DNA of 64,000 bases from an uncultured Paracoccaceae bacterium (GCA_947495795.1 CANMAI010000007.1:186001-250000), one strand, 5' to 3'; counted from the first letter of the stretch, positions 43,622-52,972 are shown. Translations and numbers: made by a program. The notes: generated by a model from the letters alone, not told the origin.

Positions 43622-44239
43622 TTATTCCTGGTGCTCGACCGGCTTGAAATATTGGGGAGCTTCGGCCCGTTCAAACATCCCATAATCCCTGGAAACTCGG
43701 CTCGACAATGCGCTTATTACCTTGTCGTTCCCTTGCGCCCTTTCGACTTTGGACCGCCCATCCTCCTCGCTGGCAACGCAGGCAATTGTCAGATATGAGT
43801 TCGCTTCCGTAACGCTCTCGAAGGCCCCGGTGGTTCCTGGTTCCGGTTTCTCGTTGGTTCGGATAATCGTGAGAAAACGATCAGGTGTTGCGGCTGCGTC
43901 GTTATATGCGCCGTCTTTGGTCCAGTTCTTCTGGGGTTCACCTTGCTCAACATGCTGCAGGACGTGCGAGATGCGAATACGATAGTCTGCGAAGTGTTTA
44001 AACCGTCCGGCAGATTGGGATTTGTGATGTTGGCGGTTCGTCCTCCACCTCGATATCGATGCTTCATCGCGCCAGAGGGAATGAGACAGGATTACACCTG
44101 GGCGGGCCAAAGACTTAAATCTCTCGATGAACATCAAACCGTCATGTTCCATGAGAATGGGACGGAGCTTTGCTGCATGCCGGAAGTAATGGTCTTCATG
44201 ACCATCGCGCGGCGTCATCTCGAAGAGTAGTGCCTGCAT
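43622..44239 (-). CDS. Antibiotic biosynthesis monooxygenase (ABM) domain protein
   Basis: The 205-residue protein starts MQALLFEMTPRDGHEDHYF. The N-terminal about 95 residues show the ABM dimeric alpha-beta fold pattern (LMFIERFKSLARPGVILSHS, WRDEASISRWRTNRQHHKSQ). Proteins of this fold degrade haem, oxidise quinones or act as stress-related oxygenases. The C-terminal 100 residues (DGAYNDAAATPDRF onward) form a partial second ABM-like repeat or a tail that I cannot assign. Base composition is lower in GC than the neighbours, suggesting transfer together with the adjacent AraC gene. Confidence 0.72.
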   Translation of the reverse strand: MQALLFEMTPRDGHEDHYFRHAAKLRPILMEHDGLMFIERFKSLARPGVILSHSLWRDEASISRWRTNRQHHKSQSAGRFKHFADYRIRISHVLQHVEQGEPQKNWTKDGAYNDAAATPDRFLTIIRTNEKPEPGTTGAFESVTEANSYLTIACVASEEDGRSKVERAQGNDKVISALSSRVSRDYGMFERAEAPQYFKPVEHQE

Positions 44240-44321
44240 GTCGGCCCTGTCAGATCGCTGTTTACATGTGTCGGCAAGCTAACAGTGTTTGACGGCGTGT
44301 CTGGTACAAAAGTGATGTTGC

Positions 44322-45056
44322 TCAGCGCTGCCAGGCTTTCCGGTATGCGCCCGGACTTGTGCCGAAACTCCGTTTGAAAACCCTGCCTAGGTGACTTTGA
44401 TCGGCAAATCCGCATTCATGAGCGGCGGCGGCCGGCGGCAAACGCCTTCGAAGGAGGGAGCGGGCTTGGGTTGCTCTGGTTGCAATGCGATAAGCATGCG
44501 GCGTCATTCCAATTTCCCGCGCAAATCGACGGATAAACCCCTCACGGCTCAGGGGCGAAAAAGTGGCTAGCTTCGCGACAGGGATGTTGCTGTCGCTGAC
44601 AGCTTCGATGAGGTCAGCAGACAAAGAATTCTGTAATTTCAGTTTCAGTTCAGACACCTTGTTCGCGCTGATCTTGTGCAGCACCTCCTCTATGGAATCG
44701 CCATCATCAATGCTCTGCCTGTCGGACATCGATCCGATCAACACCGATGATTGATGCTCTATCGGGCCGCAGGCAGGATCGAGGAAGATATCGCGGCTCC
44801 TGGTCGGCAAACCTTTCGCCCCGCGCGAGCGATGTGGTGTGGCAGCGGGGATTACGACGAACTGACCCGCTGAAACATGAACACTCTGTTGGCCAATCTG
44901 AAAGACACGGTGCCCCTCCTGAACCACCGATATCTGTATTTCGCTATGAAAGTGCGCCGATAAAGATGGGCTGCCGTTCCCAAGCCATTCGGATGTTTCC
45001 AAACCCAGTTTGTGATTGACGCGTCTATAGGTCCATCTGGTTTGCGTTTGTTCCAT
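44322..45056 (-). CDS. AraC-family transcriptional regulator with cupin sensor
   Basis: The 244-residue regulator (ATG 45056; a TTG at 45143 is an alternative) has an N-terminal cupin-like domain (HFHSEIQISVVQEGHRVFQIG near 35-55) and a C-terminal AraC double helix-turn-helix: VAKLATFSPLSREGFIRRFAREIG and AAAHECGFADQSHLGRVFKR with SFGTSPGAYRKAW. It probably regulates the ABM gene 83 bp downstream. GC content and codon use are low for this window, suggesting horizontal acquisition. A tRNA-Cys-like 15-mer lies just upstream at 45138-45152. Confidence 0.85.
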   Translation of the reverse strand: MEQTQTRWTYRRVNHKLGLETSEWLGNGSPSLSAHFHSEIQISVVQEGHRVFQIGQQSVHVSAGQFVVIPAATPHRSRGAKGLPTRSRDIFLDPACGPIEHQSSVLIGSMSDRQSIDDGDSIEEVLHKISANKVSELKLKLQNSLSADLIEAVSDSNIPVAKLATFSPLSREGFIRRFAREIGMTPHAYRIATRATQARSLLRRRLPPAAAAHECGFADQSHLGRVFKRSFGTSPGAYRKAWQR

Positions 45057-45137
45057 GACTGGGGTTGTTGCATGTCCAACGTTCCCAGTCAGCCAAGTGT
45101 TTTCTTTTTCATCAGTGTTTGTGACTTGGTGCGAGAG

Positions 45138-45152
45138 TTGCAATCCGCTGCA
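45138..45152 (-). other. Possible tRNA-Cys anticodon-arm remnant
   Basis: Read on the minus strand this is TGCAGCGGATTGCAA, which matches the anticodon-arm sequence of alphaproteobacterial tRNA-Cys (anticodon GCA) as I remember it. No acceptor or T arm is found around it, so at most it is a fragment. It lies at the edge of the lower-GC AraC/ABM block, where a tRNA remnant could mark an insertion. Confidence 0.25.
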
Positions 45153-45199
45153 CTACACATAGTTGCAGAGGCTCTGGGCTGACGCTTGGGGGTGCTGGC

Positions 45200-45670
45200 T
45201 TATCCGCGGTAGAAGATGTTTCCGCCGAAGGAGCCTGTGCGGGTGAGGGTGCCGAACCAGCCGGGGGCCATGCGGGCGGCGTGGAAGTAGAGGGCACCCT
45301 TGGTGATGTCTTCATCCGGTTTGGCGAGCGCTTCGCGGGCGATTGCGGTGGCGTTGCGGTATTTTATCCTGTCCGGGAAGGTCTCGGGAATGCCGTCGCA
45401 GCGGTAGGAGAACTGGCAGCGATCGGTGATGACGCCGCAGACGGTGCTGGGGAAGCGGGGATCGCGTTTGCGGTTTATGATCACATCGGCCACGGCGTGC
45501 TGGCCTTTGGGTTTGGAGGCCGCGGCCTCGAAATAGATGGCCTCGCGCAGGCATTCGAAGGCGGAGGCTTCAAAGGTGACGCCCGATGCGCCGCGGCTGA
45601 TCTCCGGTTCGTCGCTGGATGCGCAGGCGGCGAGAAAGGCAAGGAGGGCTGTGGCAAGGGCATATTTCAT
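45200..45670 (-). CDS. Lipoprotein cell-wall hydrolase (SleB/Hydrolase_2 type)
   Basis: The 156-residue protein has a lipoprotein signal (LLAFLAACASSD, lipidated Cys16) and the Hydrolase_2/SleB catalytic domain: AFECLREAIYFEAAAS with the catalytic Glu, GQHAVADVIINRKRDPRFP, and QFSYRCDGIPE. Such enzymes cleave peptidoglycan glycan strands as lytic transglycosylase-like hydrolases. The lipobox places it at a membrane on the periplasmic side. Three cysteines in the domain could be disulfide-bonded. Confidence 0.85.
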   Translation of the reverse strand: MKYALATALLAFLAACASSDEPEISRGASGVTFEASAFECLREAIYFEAAASKPKGQHAVADVIINRKRDPRFPSTVCGVITDRCQFSYRCDGIPETFPDRIKYRNATAIAREALAKPDEDITKGALYFHAARMAPGWFGTLTRTGSFGGNIFYRG

Positions 45671-45759
45671 GAGGCACTCGGGCGTTGTTGATGGTGTGCG
45701 GAGAGAAAAGCGATTCCCGCTTGCGTGGCAAGTATTTTCATTTTTCGGCCGGATTGTGG

Positions 45760-46659
45760 CTATTCCAGCCGGGCCGGGAAACCTTCGGCGCGGAGGGGTG
45801 TGCCGAGCAGATCCTCAAGGAGTTTTGCGATCATCGGGGATTGGGCCTGGCCGCCATAGGCCGCGCGGGCGCTGCGGTAGATCTGTTGGGTGGCACCTGC
45901 GAGGGTGAGGGGCACTTCGTGCTCGGCCCCAAATTCCATGGCAAAGCCCAGATCTTTCAGGGCGAGATCCATGGAAAAGGCGACATCGTAGCTGCCGTTC
46001 AGAATCAGTTGGCCCTCCGTTTCGTGCACGAAACTGGTGCCGGAACTGGCCTTTATGGCGGCCCAGGATTGGGCAAGATCGAGGCCGCCGCGTTTGGCGA
46101 GCATGAGCGCCTCGGAGGTGGCCTGAAGGTGGACAAAGGCTAGCATGTTGGTGATGACCTTGATGAGCGAGGCATTGCCCAGAGGCCCCATGTGGAAGAT
46201 CTCGCCGCCCATGGCCTCCAGCGCGGGGCGGTGTTTCCGGAAGACGGCCTCCGGCCCGCCTGCGAGCATCGTGATCTGGCCCGAGGCTGCGAGGTGGACG
46301 CCGCCGGTGACGGGCAGTTCCAGCGTTTCTACGCCCTTGGCAGCGGCTTCTGCGGCGAGGCGGAGGATCTCGGCCTTGCCAAGTGTGGACATCTCTATCC
46401 ACGTGGCGCCTAAGTGCATGGCAGGCAGGATCTGGGCGAGGATGGTTTCCGATACAGCGGGCGAGGGGAGGCAAGTGATCACGGCGTCCTTGCCTTCGGC
46501 GAGAGCTGCGGGGCTTTCGGCCCATGCGGCGCCCTTGGCTTCCAGCGCCTTTGCCGAACTCCGATCCAGATCATGAACACTCACTTTGAAGCCTGCTGCC
46601 AGAAGGCTGGCTGCGAGGTTTGCGCCGAGATTGCCGAGGCCGATGAAGCCGTAGTGCAT
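45760..46659 (-). CDS. NAD-dependent beta-hydroxyacid dehydrogenase
   Basis: The 299-residue protein starts at ATG 46659 with the Rossmann motif FIGLGNLGANLAASL (GxGxxG near 6-11). It has the substrate-binding LPVTGGVHLAASGQITMLAGG and the catalytic-lysine helix GNASLIKVITNMLAFVHLQA, the signature of 3-hydroxyisobutyrate/tartronate-semialdehyde reductase relatives. The ORF extends upstream to 46722, but that lacks a good site. The exact substrate (3-hydroxyisobutyrate, tartronate semialdehyde or other) is not resolved. Confidence 0.85.
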   Translation of the reverse strand: MHYGFIGLGNLGANLAASLLAAGFKVSVHDLDRSSAKALEAKGAAWAESPAALAEGKDAVITCLPSPAVSETILAQILPAMHLGATWIEMSTLGKAEILRLAAEAAAKGVETLELPVTGGVHLAASGQITMLAGGPEAVFRKHRPALEAMGGEIFHMGPLGNASLIKVITNMLAFVHLQATSEALMLAKRGGLDLAQSWAAIKASSGTSFVHETEGQLILNGSYDVAFSMDLALKDLGFAMEFGAEHEVPLTLAGATQQIYRSARAAYGGQAQSPMIAKLLEDLLGTPLRAEGFPARLE

Positions 46660-46975
46660 GGATGTGCTCCTTCTTTTGGATAAAGGAGGGGGTTTATCGA
46701 CTTTTGACAATAGACAGTGCAACAGGAGCCGTGCAGCGCCTGCCTGCGGGGTGGCGCTGCCAGTGCTTGTTTAACTCACTTTATGCCCGCCAAGTGTTAT
46801 TTCGGCCATTCGTTGTGCTGTTTCCGGCAAAGCGCCAGCCCGATGGGGCGGGCAGGCGCTGCGCGGCGGCTTCGCCTTGATTCCGCGCGAGTGGATTTGG
46901 TTTGCGTTGTGCCTTCACTTGCTCCTTCTGTGGGGCTGCGCTAGGGAAGCGCGCAGTGTGACCGGGGAGCCTTTC
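46660..46975. other. Intergenic region with a nested inverted repeat (316 bp)
   Basis: Between the dehydrogenase and hisS. CAGCGCCTGCC (46734-46744) and GGCAGGCGCTG (46851-46861) form the outer arms and TGGCGCT (46752-46758) and AGCGCCA (46831-46837) the inner arms of a nested inverted repeat of about 128 bp. No convincing gene is seen. The hisS promoter is expected in the last 100 bp, but no clear -35/-10 is visible. Confidence 0.45.
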
Positions 46976-48478
46976 ATGGCGCAGAAGAAGACCAAAGTGA
47001 GCCGACCCAAGGCGATACAGCCCAAGGGTTTTCGAGATTACTTCGGGGCCGAGGTGACGGAGCGGGCGGAGATGCTGGCTGCGATCACCGAGGTGTATCA
47101 TCGCTATGGGTTCGACGCGCTTGAGACGAGTGCCGTAGAGACGGTGGAGGCGCTCGGATCCTTCCTGCCGGATGTGGACAGACCGAATGCGGGCGTTTTT
47201 GCGTGGCAGGACGAGGATGAGGCCTGGATGGCGTTGCGCTATGATATGACAGCGCCTTTGGCGCGGGTTTATGCGCAGTATCGCAACGACCTGCCGACGC
47301 CCTACCGGCGCTACACGGTTGGCCCCGTCTGGCGGAACGAGAAGCCGGGGCCGGGACGGTTCAGGCAGTTTTATCAATGCGATGCGGATACGGTGGGCAC
47401 GGCGAGCATGGCGGCGGATGCCGAGATCTGCGCGATGCTGGCGGATACGCTGGAGGCTGTGGGGATTACGCGCGGGGATTATATCGTGCGGCTCAACAAC
47501 CGGCAGGTGCTGAACGGGGTGATGGAGGCTGCGGGCATTCTGAACCCTGACGCACCGGATGCATTTGCCGAGGAACGCGGGATCGTGATGCGGGCGATTG
47601 ATAAGCTGGACAGGCTGGGGCCAGAGGGTGTGCGTGCGCTTTTGGGCGCGGGCCGCAAGGATGAGAGCGGCGATTTTACCAAGGGCGCTGAGCTGAGCGA
47701 TGCGCAGGCCGAGATTGTGATGGGTTTCATGGGCGCGCGGCGTGCGGATGCGGCGGGCACTGTGGCTGCGTTGCGCGATCTTGTCGGTGCCTCGGTGATT
47801 GGCGCGAAGGGTGTGGACGGCCTGGAGGAGATCGCTGCCCTTCTTGATGCGCAGGGTTATGCCGCCGACCGGATCGTGGTGGATCCCTCTGTCGTGCGCG
47901 GCCTGGGCTACTATACAGGGCCTGTTTATGAGGCCGAACTTACCTTTGAGATTGAGGATGAGAAGGGGCGGAAGCAGCAGTTTGGCTCGGTTGCCGGCGG
48001 CGGGCGGTATGACGATCTGGTGAAGCGCTTTACCGGGCAGGAAGTGCCTGCGACGGGGATTTCCATTGGGGTGGATCGGTTGTTGGCGGCGTTGCGGGCG
48101 AAGGGGCGGGTTGGCGGTGTGGCCGCTGGCCCGGTGGTGGTGACCGTGATGGATCGGGACCGGATGGGGGATTATCAGGCGATGGTGGCGGAGTTGCGCT
48201 CGGCTGGCATTCGGGCGGAGGTTTACCTCGGCAATCCGAAGAACTTCGGCAAGCAGTTGCAGTATGCGGATGCGCGGGGCTGCCCTGTGGCGGTGATCGA
48301 GGGTTCGGACGAAAACGCGCGGGGCGTTGTGCAGATCAAGGATCTGGCGCTGGGTGCCCGGCTTGCGGCCGATATGGAGACGCATGAGGACTGGAAGGCG
48401 CAGCCTGCGCAGATGGAGATTGAGCGGGGCGATCTCGTCGCCGAAGTCCGGGCCATGATTGCGCGGGCCAAGGGCTGA
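46976..48478 (+). CDS. hisS: Histidyl-tRNA synthetase
   Basis: The 500-residue protein is a class II aminoacyl-tRNA synthetase. Motif 2 lies in [26 protein letters not shown] and motif 3 in [15 protein letters not shown], with a histidine-site region [16 protein letters not shown] near residues 303-318 and an anticodon-binding domain at the C-terminus. The start at 46976 ([10 protein letters not shown]) is preferred over the frame opening at 46877, which runs into a hydrophobic, non-conserved stretch. It is followed by hisZ after 1 bp, so the genes form a histidine operon. Confidence 0.95.
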   Translation: MAQKKTKVSRPKAIQPKGFRDYFGAEVTERAEMLAAITEVYHRYGFDALETSAVETVEALGSFLPDVDRPNAGVFAWQDEDEAWMALRYDMTAPLARVYAQYRNDLPTPYRRYTVGPVWRNEKPGPGRFRQFYQCDADTVGTASMAADAEICAMLADTLEAVGITRGDYIVRLNNRQVLNGVMEAAGILNPDAPDAFAEERGIVMRAIDKLDRLGPEGVRALLGAGRKDESGDFTKGAELSDAQAEIVMGFMGARRADAAGTVAALRDLVGASVIGAKGVDGLEEIAALLDAQGYAADRIVVDPSVVRGLGYYTGPVYEAELTFEIEDEKGRKQQFGSVAGGGRYDDLVKRFTGQEVPATGISIGVDRLLAALRAKGRVGGVAAGPVVVTVMDRDRMGDYQAMVAELRSAGIRAEVYLGNPKNFGKQLQYADARGCPVAVIEGSDENARGVVQIKDLALGARLAADMETHEDWKAQPAQMEIERGDLVAEVRAMIARAKG

Positions 48479-48479
48479 T

Positions 48480-49586
48480 ATGTCGCGCGCAGGGGCAGGT
48501 TTGGCGGCGCTGGAGGCCGAGACAGAGCGCTGCATGGCGGCCTTTGCCGCAGCGGGCGCTGAGCGGGTGGCACCGGCCGTATTGCAGCCCGCAGAGACAT
48601 TGCTTGACTTGTATGGTGAGGATATCCGGGCGCGGGCGTTTGTGGTGAAGGACGGGCTGCGCGAGGCGATGCTGCGCCCCGATTTCACAGTGCCGGTCGT
48701 GGAGCGGCATATGGCGGGTGGTGCCGAGCCTGCGCGCTATTGCTACGCAGGGCCGGTGTGGCGGCGGCAGGCGGCAGGCTCTGCCCGGGCGACGGAGTTT
48801 CAGCAGACCGGGTTCGAGCTTTTTGACGGGCGCGACCGGGCGGCGGCGGATGCGGAGGTTTTCGCGCTGATATCCGCGCTGATGGAAGGGTTGCCTGTTT
48901 CGGTTTCCACCGGCGATACCGGGCTTTTGCGGGCTGTGGTGGCGGGGCTGGAAACATCGACCGCGCGGAAGGCCGCGCTGATGCGCCATATCTGGCGGCC
49001 CGCGCGGTTCTCGCGCCTTGTGGCGCGGTATTCAGCGCCGGGATCCGAGAAGGCGGAGCTGATTGCGGCGGCCAAGGCGGGCCGGGCCGAGGCGGTGATG
49101 GCGGAGGCGGGCAAGGCGGTTGGCCTGCGGAGCAAGGCTGAAATTCTGGCACGCGTGGCGCGGCTGGTGGAGGACGCGGATGTGCCGCCACTGGCCGCTG
49201 AGGATGTTGCGTTGATGGACGCCGTTCTGGGGCTGAAGGGCAGCGTGGTGGAGGCGCACCGGGTACTGGAGGGGCTGGCGGCAGATGCTGCGGCCCTGCG
49301 CCCTGCGGTGGAGCGGTTTGCCCGACGCATCGAGGCATTGGCTACGCGCGGCGCGGATGTGGAAGCGCTTGCCTTTGAGGGGGCATTCGGTCGAACGACT
49401 TTGGAATACTACGACGGGTTCGTGTTCGGGTTCTTTGATCCTGCAAGTCCCGAAACGCCCAGCATTGCCAGCGGCGGGCGGTATGATGCCCTGACAGAGG
49501 CCTTGGGCCGGGGACGGGGGATACCGGCTGTGGGTGGCATCATCCGGCCAGAGGCGGTGCTGGCCCTGCGAGGTGTGCCATGCTGA
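48480..49586 (+). CDS. hisZ: ATP phosphoribosyltransferase regulatory subunit
   Basis: The 368-residue protein is a paralogue of HisS that has lost the anticodon-binding domain and does not charge tRNA. It keeps class II-like features (FVVKDGLREAMLRPDFTVPVV, ARYCYAGPVWRRQ and the motif-3-like PSIASGGRYDALTEALG). HisZ binds short HisG to form the active and feedback-regulated enzyme of the first step of histidine synthesis. It begins one base after the hisS stop and overlaps hisG by 7 bp. Confidence 0.93.
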   Translation: MSRAGAGLAALEAETERCMAAFAAAGAERVAPAVLQPAETLLDLYGEDIRARAFVVKDGLREAMLRPDFTVPVVERHMAGGAEPARYCYAGPVWRRQAAGSARATEFQQTGFELFDGRDRAAADAEVFALISALMEGLPVSVSTGDTGLLRAVVAGLETSTARKAALMRHIWRPARFSRLVARYSAPGSEKAELIAAAKAGRAEAVMAEAGKAVGLRSKAEILARVARLVEDADVPPLAAEDVALMDAVLGLKGSVVEAHRVLEGLAADAAALRPAVERFARRIEALATRGADVEALAFEGAFGRTTLEYYDGFVFGFFDPASPETPSIASGGRYDALTEALGRGRGIPAVGGIIRPEAVLALRGVPC

Positions 49587-50260
49587 AGCTGGGTGTGCCG
49601 TCCAAGGGCCGACTGCAGGCGGATACGTTCGGGTGGTTTGCCGAGCGCGGCGTGGTGTTGGAGCGCATGAGTGACGGGCGCGAATATGCGGGGGCTGTGA
49701 AGGGCATTGACGGCGTGGAACTGGTGCTGCTTTCGGCAGGCGAGATCCCGCGCGAGCTGGCGGCGGGGCGGATCCATCTGGGTGTCACAGGGCTGGATCT
49801 GGTGGCGGAGTATCTTTCGCCCGCTGATGGTGTGACGGAAGTGGCGCGCATGGGCTTTGGCCAGGCGGATCTGATCGTGGCGGTGCCCAAGATCTGGATT
49901 GATGTGGAAACGATGGATGATCTGGATGCGGCGGCCGCGGCCTTTCGTGCCGTGCATGGGCAAAGATTGCGGGTGGCCACGAAATATCACCGGCTTGTGC
50001 GCGAGTTCTTCCGCGACAAGGGTGTGGCAGATTACCAGCTTGTGGACAGTCAGGGCGCCACGGAAGGTACGGTAAAGAACAGAACTGCGGAGGCCGTGGC
50101 GGATATCACATCCACAGGTACGACTTTGGAGGCTAATCACCTGAAGGTGTTGGCGGATGGCCTGATACTGCCCTCGCAAGCCACGCTTTTCGTCTCTGAC
50201 AGGGCGAAATGGCCGGATGGAACAGATCAGACCTTCCGGTCGTTGATGAAACAGATCTAG
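49580..50260 (+). CDS. hisG: ATP phosphoribosyltransferase, short form
   Basis: The 226-residue HisG_S protein lacks the C-terminal regulatory domain, which explains the adjacent hisZ. It shows LKLGVPSKGRLQADTF at the start and the phosphoribosyl-binding E-G-T-V region in QGATEGTVKNRTAEAVADIT. It joins ATP and PRPP in the first committed step of histidine biosynthesis. It overlaps hisZ by 7 bp and precedes panC by 13 bp. Confidence 0.95.
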   Translation: MLKLGVPSKGRLQADTFGWFAERGVVLERMSDGREYAGAVKGIDGVELVLLSAGEIPRELAAGRIHLGVTGLDLVAEYLSPADGVTEVARMGFGQADLIVAVPKIWIDVETMDDLDAAAAAFRAVHGQRLRVATKYHRLVREFFRDKGVADYQLVDSQGATEGTVKNRTAEAVADITSTGTTLEANHLKVLADGLILPSQATLFVSDRAKWPDGTDQTFRSLMKQI

Positions 50261-50273
50261 CGGAGCCGTGGCG

Positions 50274-51116
50274 ATGGGGGTTGCCAAGAAGGTTGTTGAC
50301 GTGAGGTCCTGCGTTGCCGAGTGGCGGCGCAACGGGCTGCGCATTGCTGTGGTGCCGACGATGGGCGGGTTGCACGCCGGCCATGTCTCTCTCGTGCGGG
50401 CGGCGCAAGTGGTTGCAGACCGTGTGATCGTGACGATTTTCCTCAACCCCACTCAGTTTGGTGCGCATGAGGATCTGGGCATGTATCCGGCGGAGCGGAA
50501 CAGGGATCTGGCCCTGCTGGAGGCGGAAGGTGTGGATCTGGTGTTCATGCCCACGCGGGAAGATATCTATCCGCCCGGTTTTGCCACGCGTGTCGTGATG
50601 GACGACTTGACGGATCTGATGTGCGGGGCGTTAAGGCCCGGACATTTTGACGGTGTGACACAGGTGGTGACCAAGCTTTTCAACATCGTCGGTGCGGATG
50701 TGGCTGTCTTTGGCGAGAAGGACTGGCAGCAGTTGCAGATTGTGCGGAAGCTGGTGGCCGATCTCAACATGCCGGTGGAGATTCTCGGGTGCCCCACTGT
50801 GCGGGAGCCGGATGGCCTCGCGCTGTCTACCCGCAATGGATATCTGAGCGGTGACGCGCGGGATGTGGCACGGGCGCTTTACCGCAGCCTCAGCCTCGTC
50901 GCCGAGGAAATTGCCAATGGCGTGCCAACCGAGCTTGCCTGCGCGCAGGCGGAGGACGGGCTGAGAGGTGCCGGTTTTGACAGTGTGGATTACCTCGAAT
51001 GCCGCGATGGAGAGACGTTGCGCTTGGCAATGGCGCCCTTCAAGGGTGCGCGGGTGTTCGGGGCAGCAGTGCTGGGAGAGACGCGGCTGATCGACAATGT
51101 GGCGGTGCCGGTTTAG
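50274..51116 (+). CDS. panC: Pantoate--beta-alanine ligase
   Basis: The 280-residue enzyme condenses pantoate and beta-alanine with ATP to form pantothenate. It has the HIGH-like PTMGGLHAGHVSLVRAA (residues about 29-45), the FLNPTQFG segment, the substrate site FDGVTQVVTKLFNIVGAD, GEKDWQQL and the KMSKS-like ALSTRNGYLS. ATG 50274, after CGGAG at 8 bases, is favoured over GTG 50268. It follows hisG closely, so co-transcription with the histidine genes is likely. Confidence 0.94.
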   Translation: MGVAKKVVDVRSCVAEWRRNGLRIAVVPTMGGLHAGHVSLVRAAQVVADRVIVTIFLNPTQFGAHEDLGMYPAERNRDLALLEAEGVDLVFMPTREDIYPPGFATRVVMDDLTDLMCGALRPGHFDGVTQVVTKLFNIVGADVAVFGEKDWQQLQIVRKLVADLNMPVEILGCPTVREPDGLALSTRNGYLSGDARDVARALYRSLSLVAEEIANGVPTELACAQAEDGLRGAGFDSVDYLECRDGETLRLAMAPFKGARVFGAAVLGETRLIDNVAVPV

Positions 51117-51535
51117 GCGCTGCGGCGTTTATCCCTGTGATAGGTAAGTGCCATTGCAAGTGCTGCGCGGGCGGGGACCTCAGGGATGGCCTTGCCGAGG
51201 CGCATGCGCAGCGCGCGGTTGCCTTCGTATTCGAACGCTTCCGGGAAATGCGTGCTGATCGTGCTGACAAGATCCGTCTGGCAGTTGAGGAAAATGGCGC
51301 AGTGATCGGGGCGGTTTGCGCTCCACCCCAGACGGATTGTGCTGCCGGACTTTGAAGCGGCTGTGAGATAAGCAGGCTCACCCCATTTCAGCGTTTCCTC
51401 AATCGGACCGGCGCCGAGACGGGCCGCTTCCTCGAAAATGTAGCGACGAAGAACGGCAAGCGCCTTTTGCGCACCGGCCGGGAAGGCGGCGTAGGCAGCC
51501 CTGACATGTTCTGGCATTTCTGGTTCCGGCATCAT
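51113..51535 (-). CDS. DUF1801-family protein
   Basis: The 140-residue protein starts at ATG 51535 (GAGGG six bases upstream). Features such as YIFEEAARLGAGPIEETLKWGEPAYL and the C-terminal ARAALAMALTYHRDKRRSA match the DUF1801/YdhG-like group, which has been linked to iron-chaperone-like roles but is largely uncharacterised. It overlaps panC by 4 bp tail to tail. Confidence 0.8.
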   Translation of the reverse strand: MMPEPEMPEHVRAAYAAFPAGAQKALAVLRRYIFEEAARLGAGPIEETLKWGEPAYLTAASKSGSTIRLGWSANRPDHCAIFLNCQTDLVSTISTHFPEAFEYEGNRALRMRLGKAIPEVPARAALAMALTYHRDKRRSA

Positions 51536-51685
51536 TGGCATCCCTCTTTGCTGGAGGAAAGGTACACCGGTTGCCTTTGTCAAATCTTGCTGAATTCGCC
51601 CCAGAGAGAGGTGCGGCGCTTCGTGGACTTTGCTGGACTGCGCCGAGGCTTGTGCGGGATGCGCCTTTTGGATGTTGAGCGGGGC

Positions 51686-52756
51686 TCAAAAAGTTGAAAA
51701 ACTGATCCTGAGGTAGAGGAGTTCCTGACCATCAGGATCAAAGGTCGCGCTCATTCCCATGCCGTAGGGGAACGCGTGCAGGATGCGGCGCACCGTGCCA
51801 GTGGTTGGGTAGCGCGGGCCGTTTCGCCTGACGGACCAGCTTCCCGTGACGCGAAGTGTGTTGTCTGTAGTGCTGACATTTGGATTTGCTGAGCTGAAGC
51901 GCTCATGAACCCTAAAGCCTTGGGCTTCCATCCACGTTTGTGCTTCCGCCACGCCGCCGTATTGGTAAAGGAGCCTGAACGCGCAGACGGTTGCTTCGTC
52001 TTCCGATGTGATCTGGTCCCAGTCCATCCGGAGAAGATCTTTTTGAACGTTTGCCCTCGCGCCCGGTTCCAGGCAGGATTGCGGAGACGGAAATTTCTCC
52101 AGTGCCCGTCTCAGACCAATCGTCTGGGGAGATTTGGGCCTGCTCTGGAAGGGTGGTGTGCCGCGCAGGTCAGAATACTCTGCGTTTGATGTTGCTGAAT
52201 AGTAGGTGTTTGCCGCTTGTTTTGCTGTCATGGATCCGAGCATAGTGGTGATCGCGATAAGGACGGCTACGGTTGGAAGACTGATTGCGAGGCTTGCCAG
52301 GCTGTAGAGTTTTTGGCGCCATTTCCTGTTCCAGAAACCAGCGAAAGACAGGCGGTGCCAGCCCGTGAGCGCGCCTCTCATGATCCTGTAGAACATCAGG
52401 AAGATTAAGATTGCACCAAGCGGAGCGTAAGCCAGACTTATGAGCGTGCAAATTGCCAGAAGCAGGGTTATCCGGAGCGAGTTCATAGGGCTGAATGCGG
52501 GTCGCCCTTGCAGGAGGCGATCCAACCACATGAACGGAAAGGATATGATTGCTGCAAATACAGCCAGAAACGGAAAGATAATGATGACAAGGAAGATCGT
52601 GCTCGCGGTGTAGTGTGTGTGGTGCGCTTCCATGCCCGACCACAAGATGTTGGAGACAACTGCTGCCGCAATCAGGCAGACGATGCTTGAAAAGAGGATG
52701 CGAAGGTAATGAAGTATCGGATCGCCTGCAGGATCTTTCTTGGATTGAGTGTGCAT
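51686..52756 (-). CDS. Hypothetical multi-pass membrane protein
   Basis: ATG 52756 gives 356 residues. The first 170 residues contain about five hydrophobic helices (for example SIVCLIAAAVVSNILWSG, FPFLAVFAAIISFPFMWLD, LLLAICTLISLAYAPLGA, and VAVLIAITTMLGSM), and the rest is soluble with two cysteines. I do not recognise the family. The gene is less GC-rich than its neighbours, has no operon partner and looks like a lineage-specific addition. Confidence 0.55.
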   Translation of the reverse strand: MHTQSKKDPAGDPILHYLRILFSSIVCLIAAAVVSNILWSGMEAHHTHYTASTIFLVIIIFPFLAVFAAIISFPFMWLDRLLQGRPAFSPMNSLRITLLLAICTLISLAYAPLGAILIFLMFYRIMRGALTGWHRLSFAGFWNRKWRQKLYSLASLAISLPTVAVLIAITTMLGSMTAKQAANTYYSATSNAEYSDLRGTPPFQSRPKSPQTIGLRRALEKFPSPQSCLEPGARANVQKDLLRMDWDQITSEDEATVCAFRLLYQYGGVAEAQTWMEAQGFRVHERFSSANPNVSTTDNTLRVTGSWSVRRNGPRYPTTGTVRRILHAFPYGMGMSATFDPDGQELLYLRISFSTF

Positions 52757-52870
52757 GAAATCCCCGACGCCCAAAAATGAACATTGTTCAATGATGTGCG
52801 TTTGAGGCCTGAAATGCAATGGTAACGTTTGGTCAGATGTGGGGCGGGAAGGGCATGCCCTAAGTTTCCC

Positions 52871-52955
52871 GATAGCGTTTCGCTTTAAACTTGAATCACC
52901 TGTTGCTGCCTGAAATCGCAGATTTCAACGCGTTGGGTGTAAAGGGGTGCTTTAG
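52871..52955. repeat. Palindromic-ended element (copy C, partly degraded)
   Basis: The left terminus GATAGCGTTTCGCTTTAAAC and TTGAATCACC (52871-52900) matches the other copies. The right end near 52945-52955 (GTGCTTTAGGA) is degraded. It lies between the membrane-protein gene and the DUF1489 gene. Confidence 0.5.
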
Positions 52956-52972
52956 GACAAAAGCCAAATGCT

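Noticed and set aside
45121-45180. Complete tRNA gene
   Set aside because: Only an anticodon-arm-like 15-mer is found; no acceptor stem, T arm or CCA end.
46781-48688. Minus-strand frame of 635 codons opposite hisS
   Set aside because: His/Arg/Pro-rich antisense shadow without family motifs.
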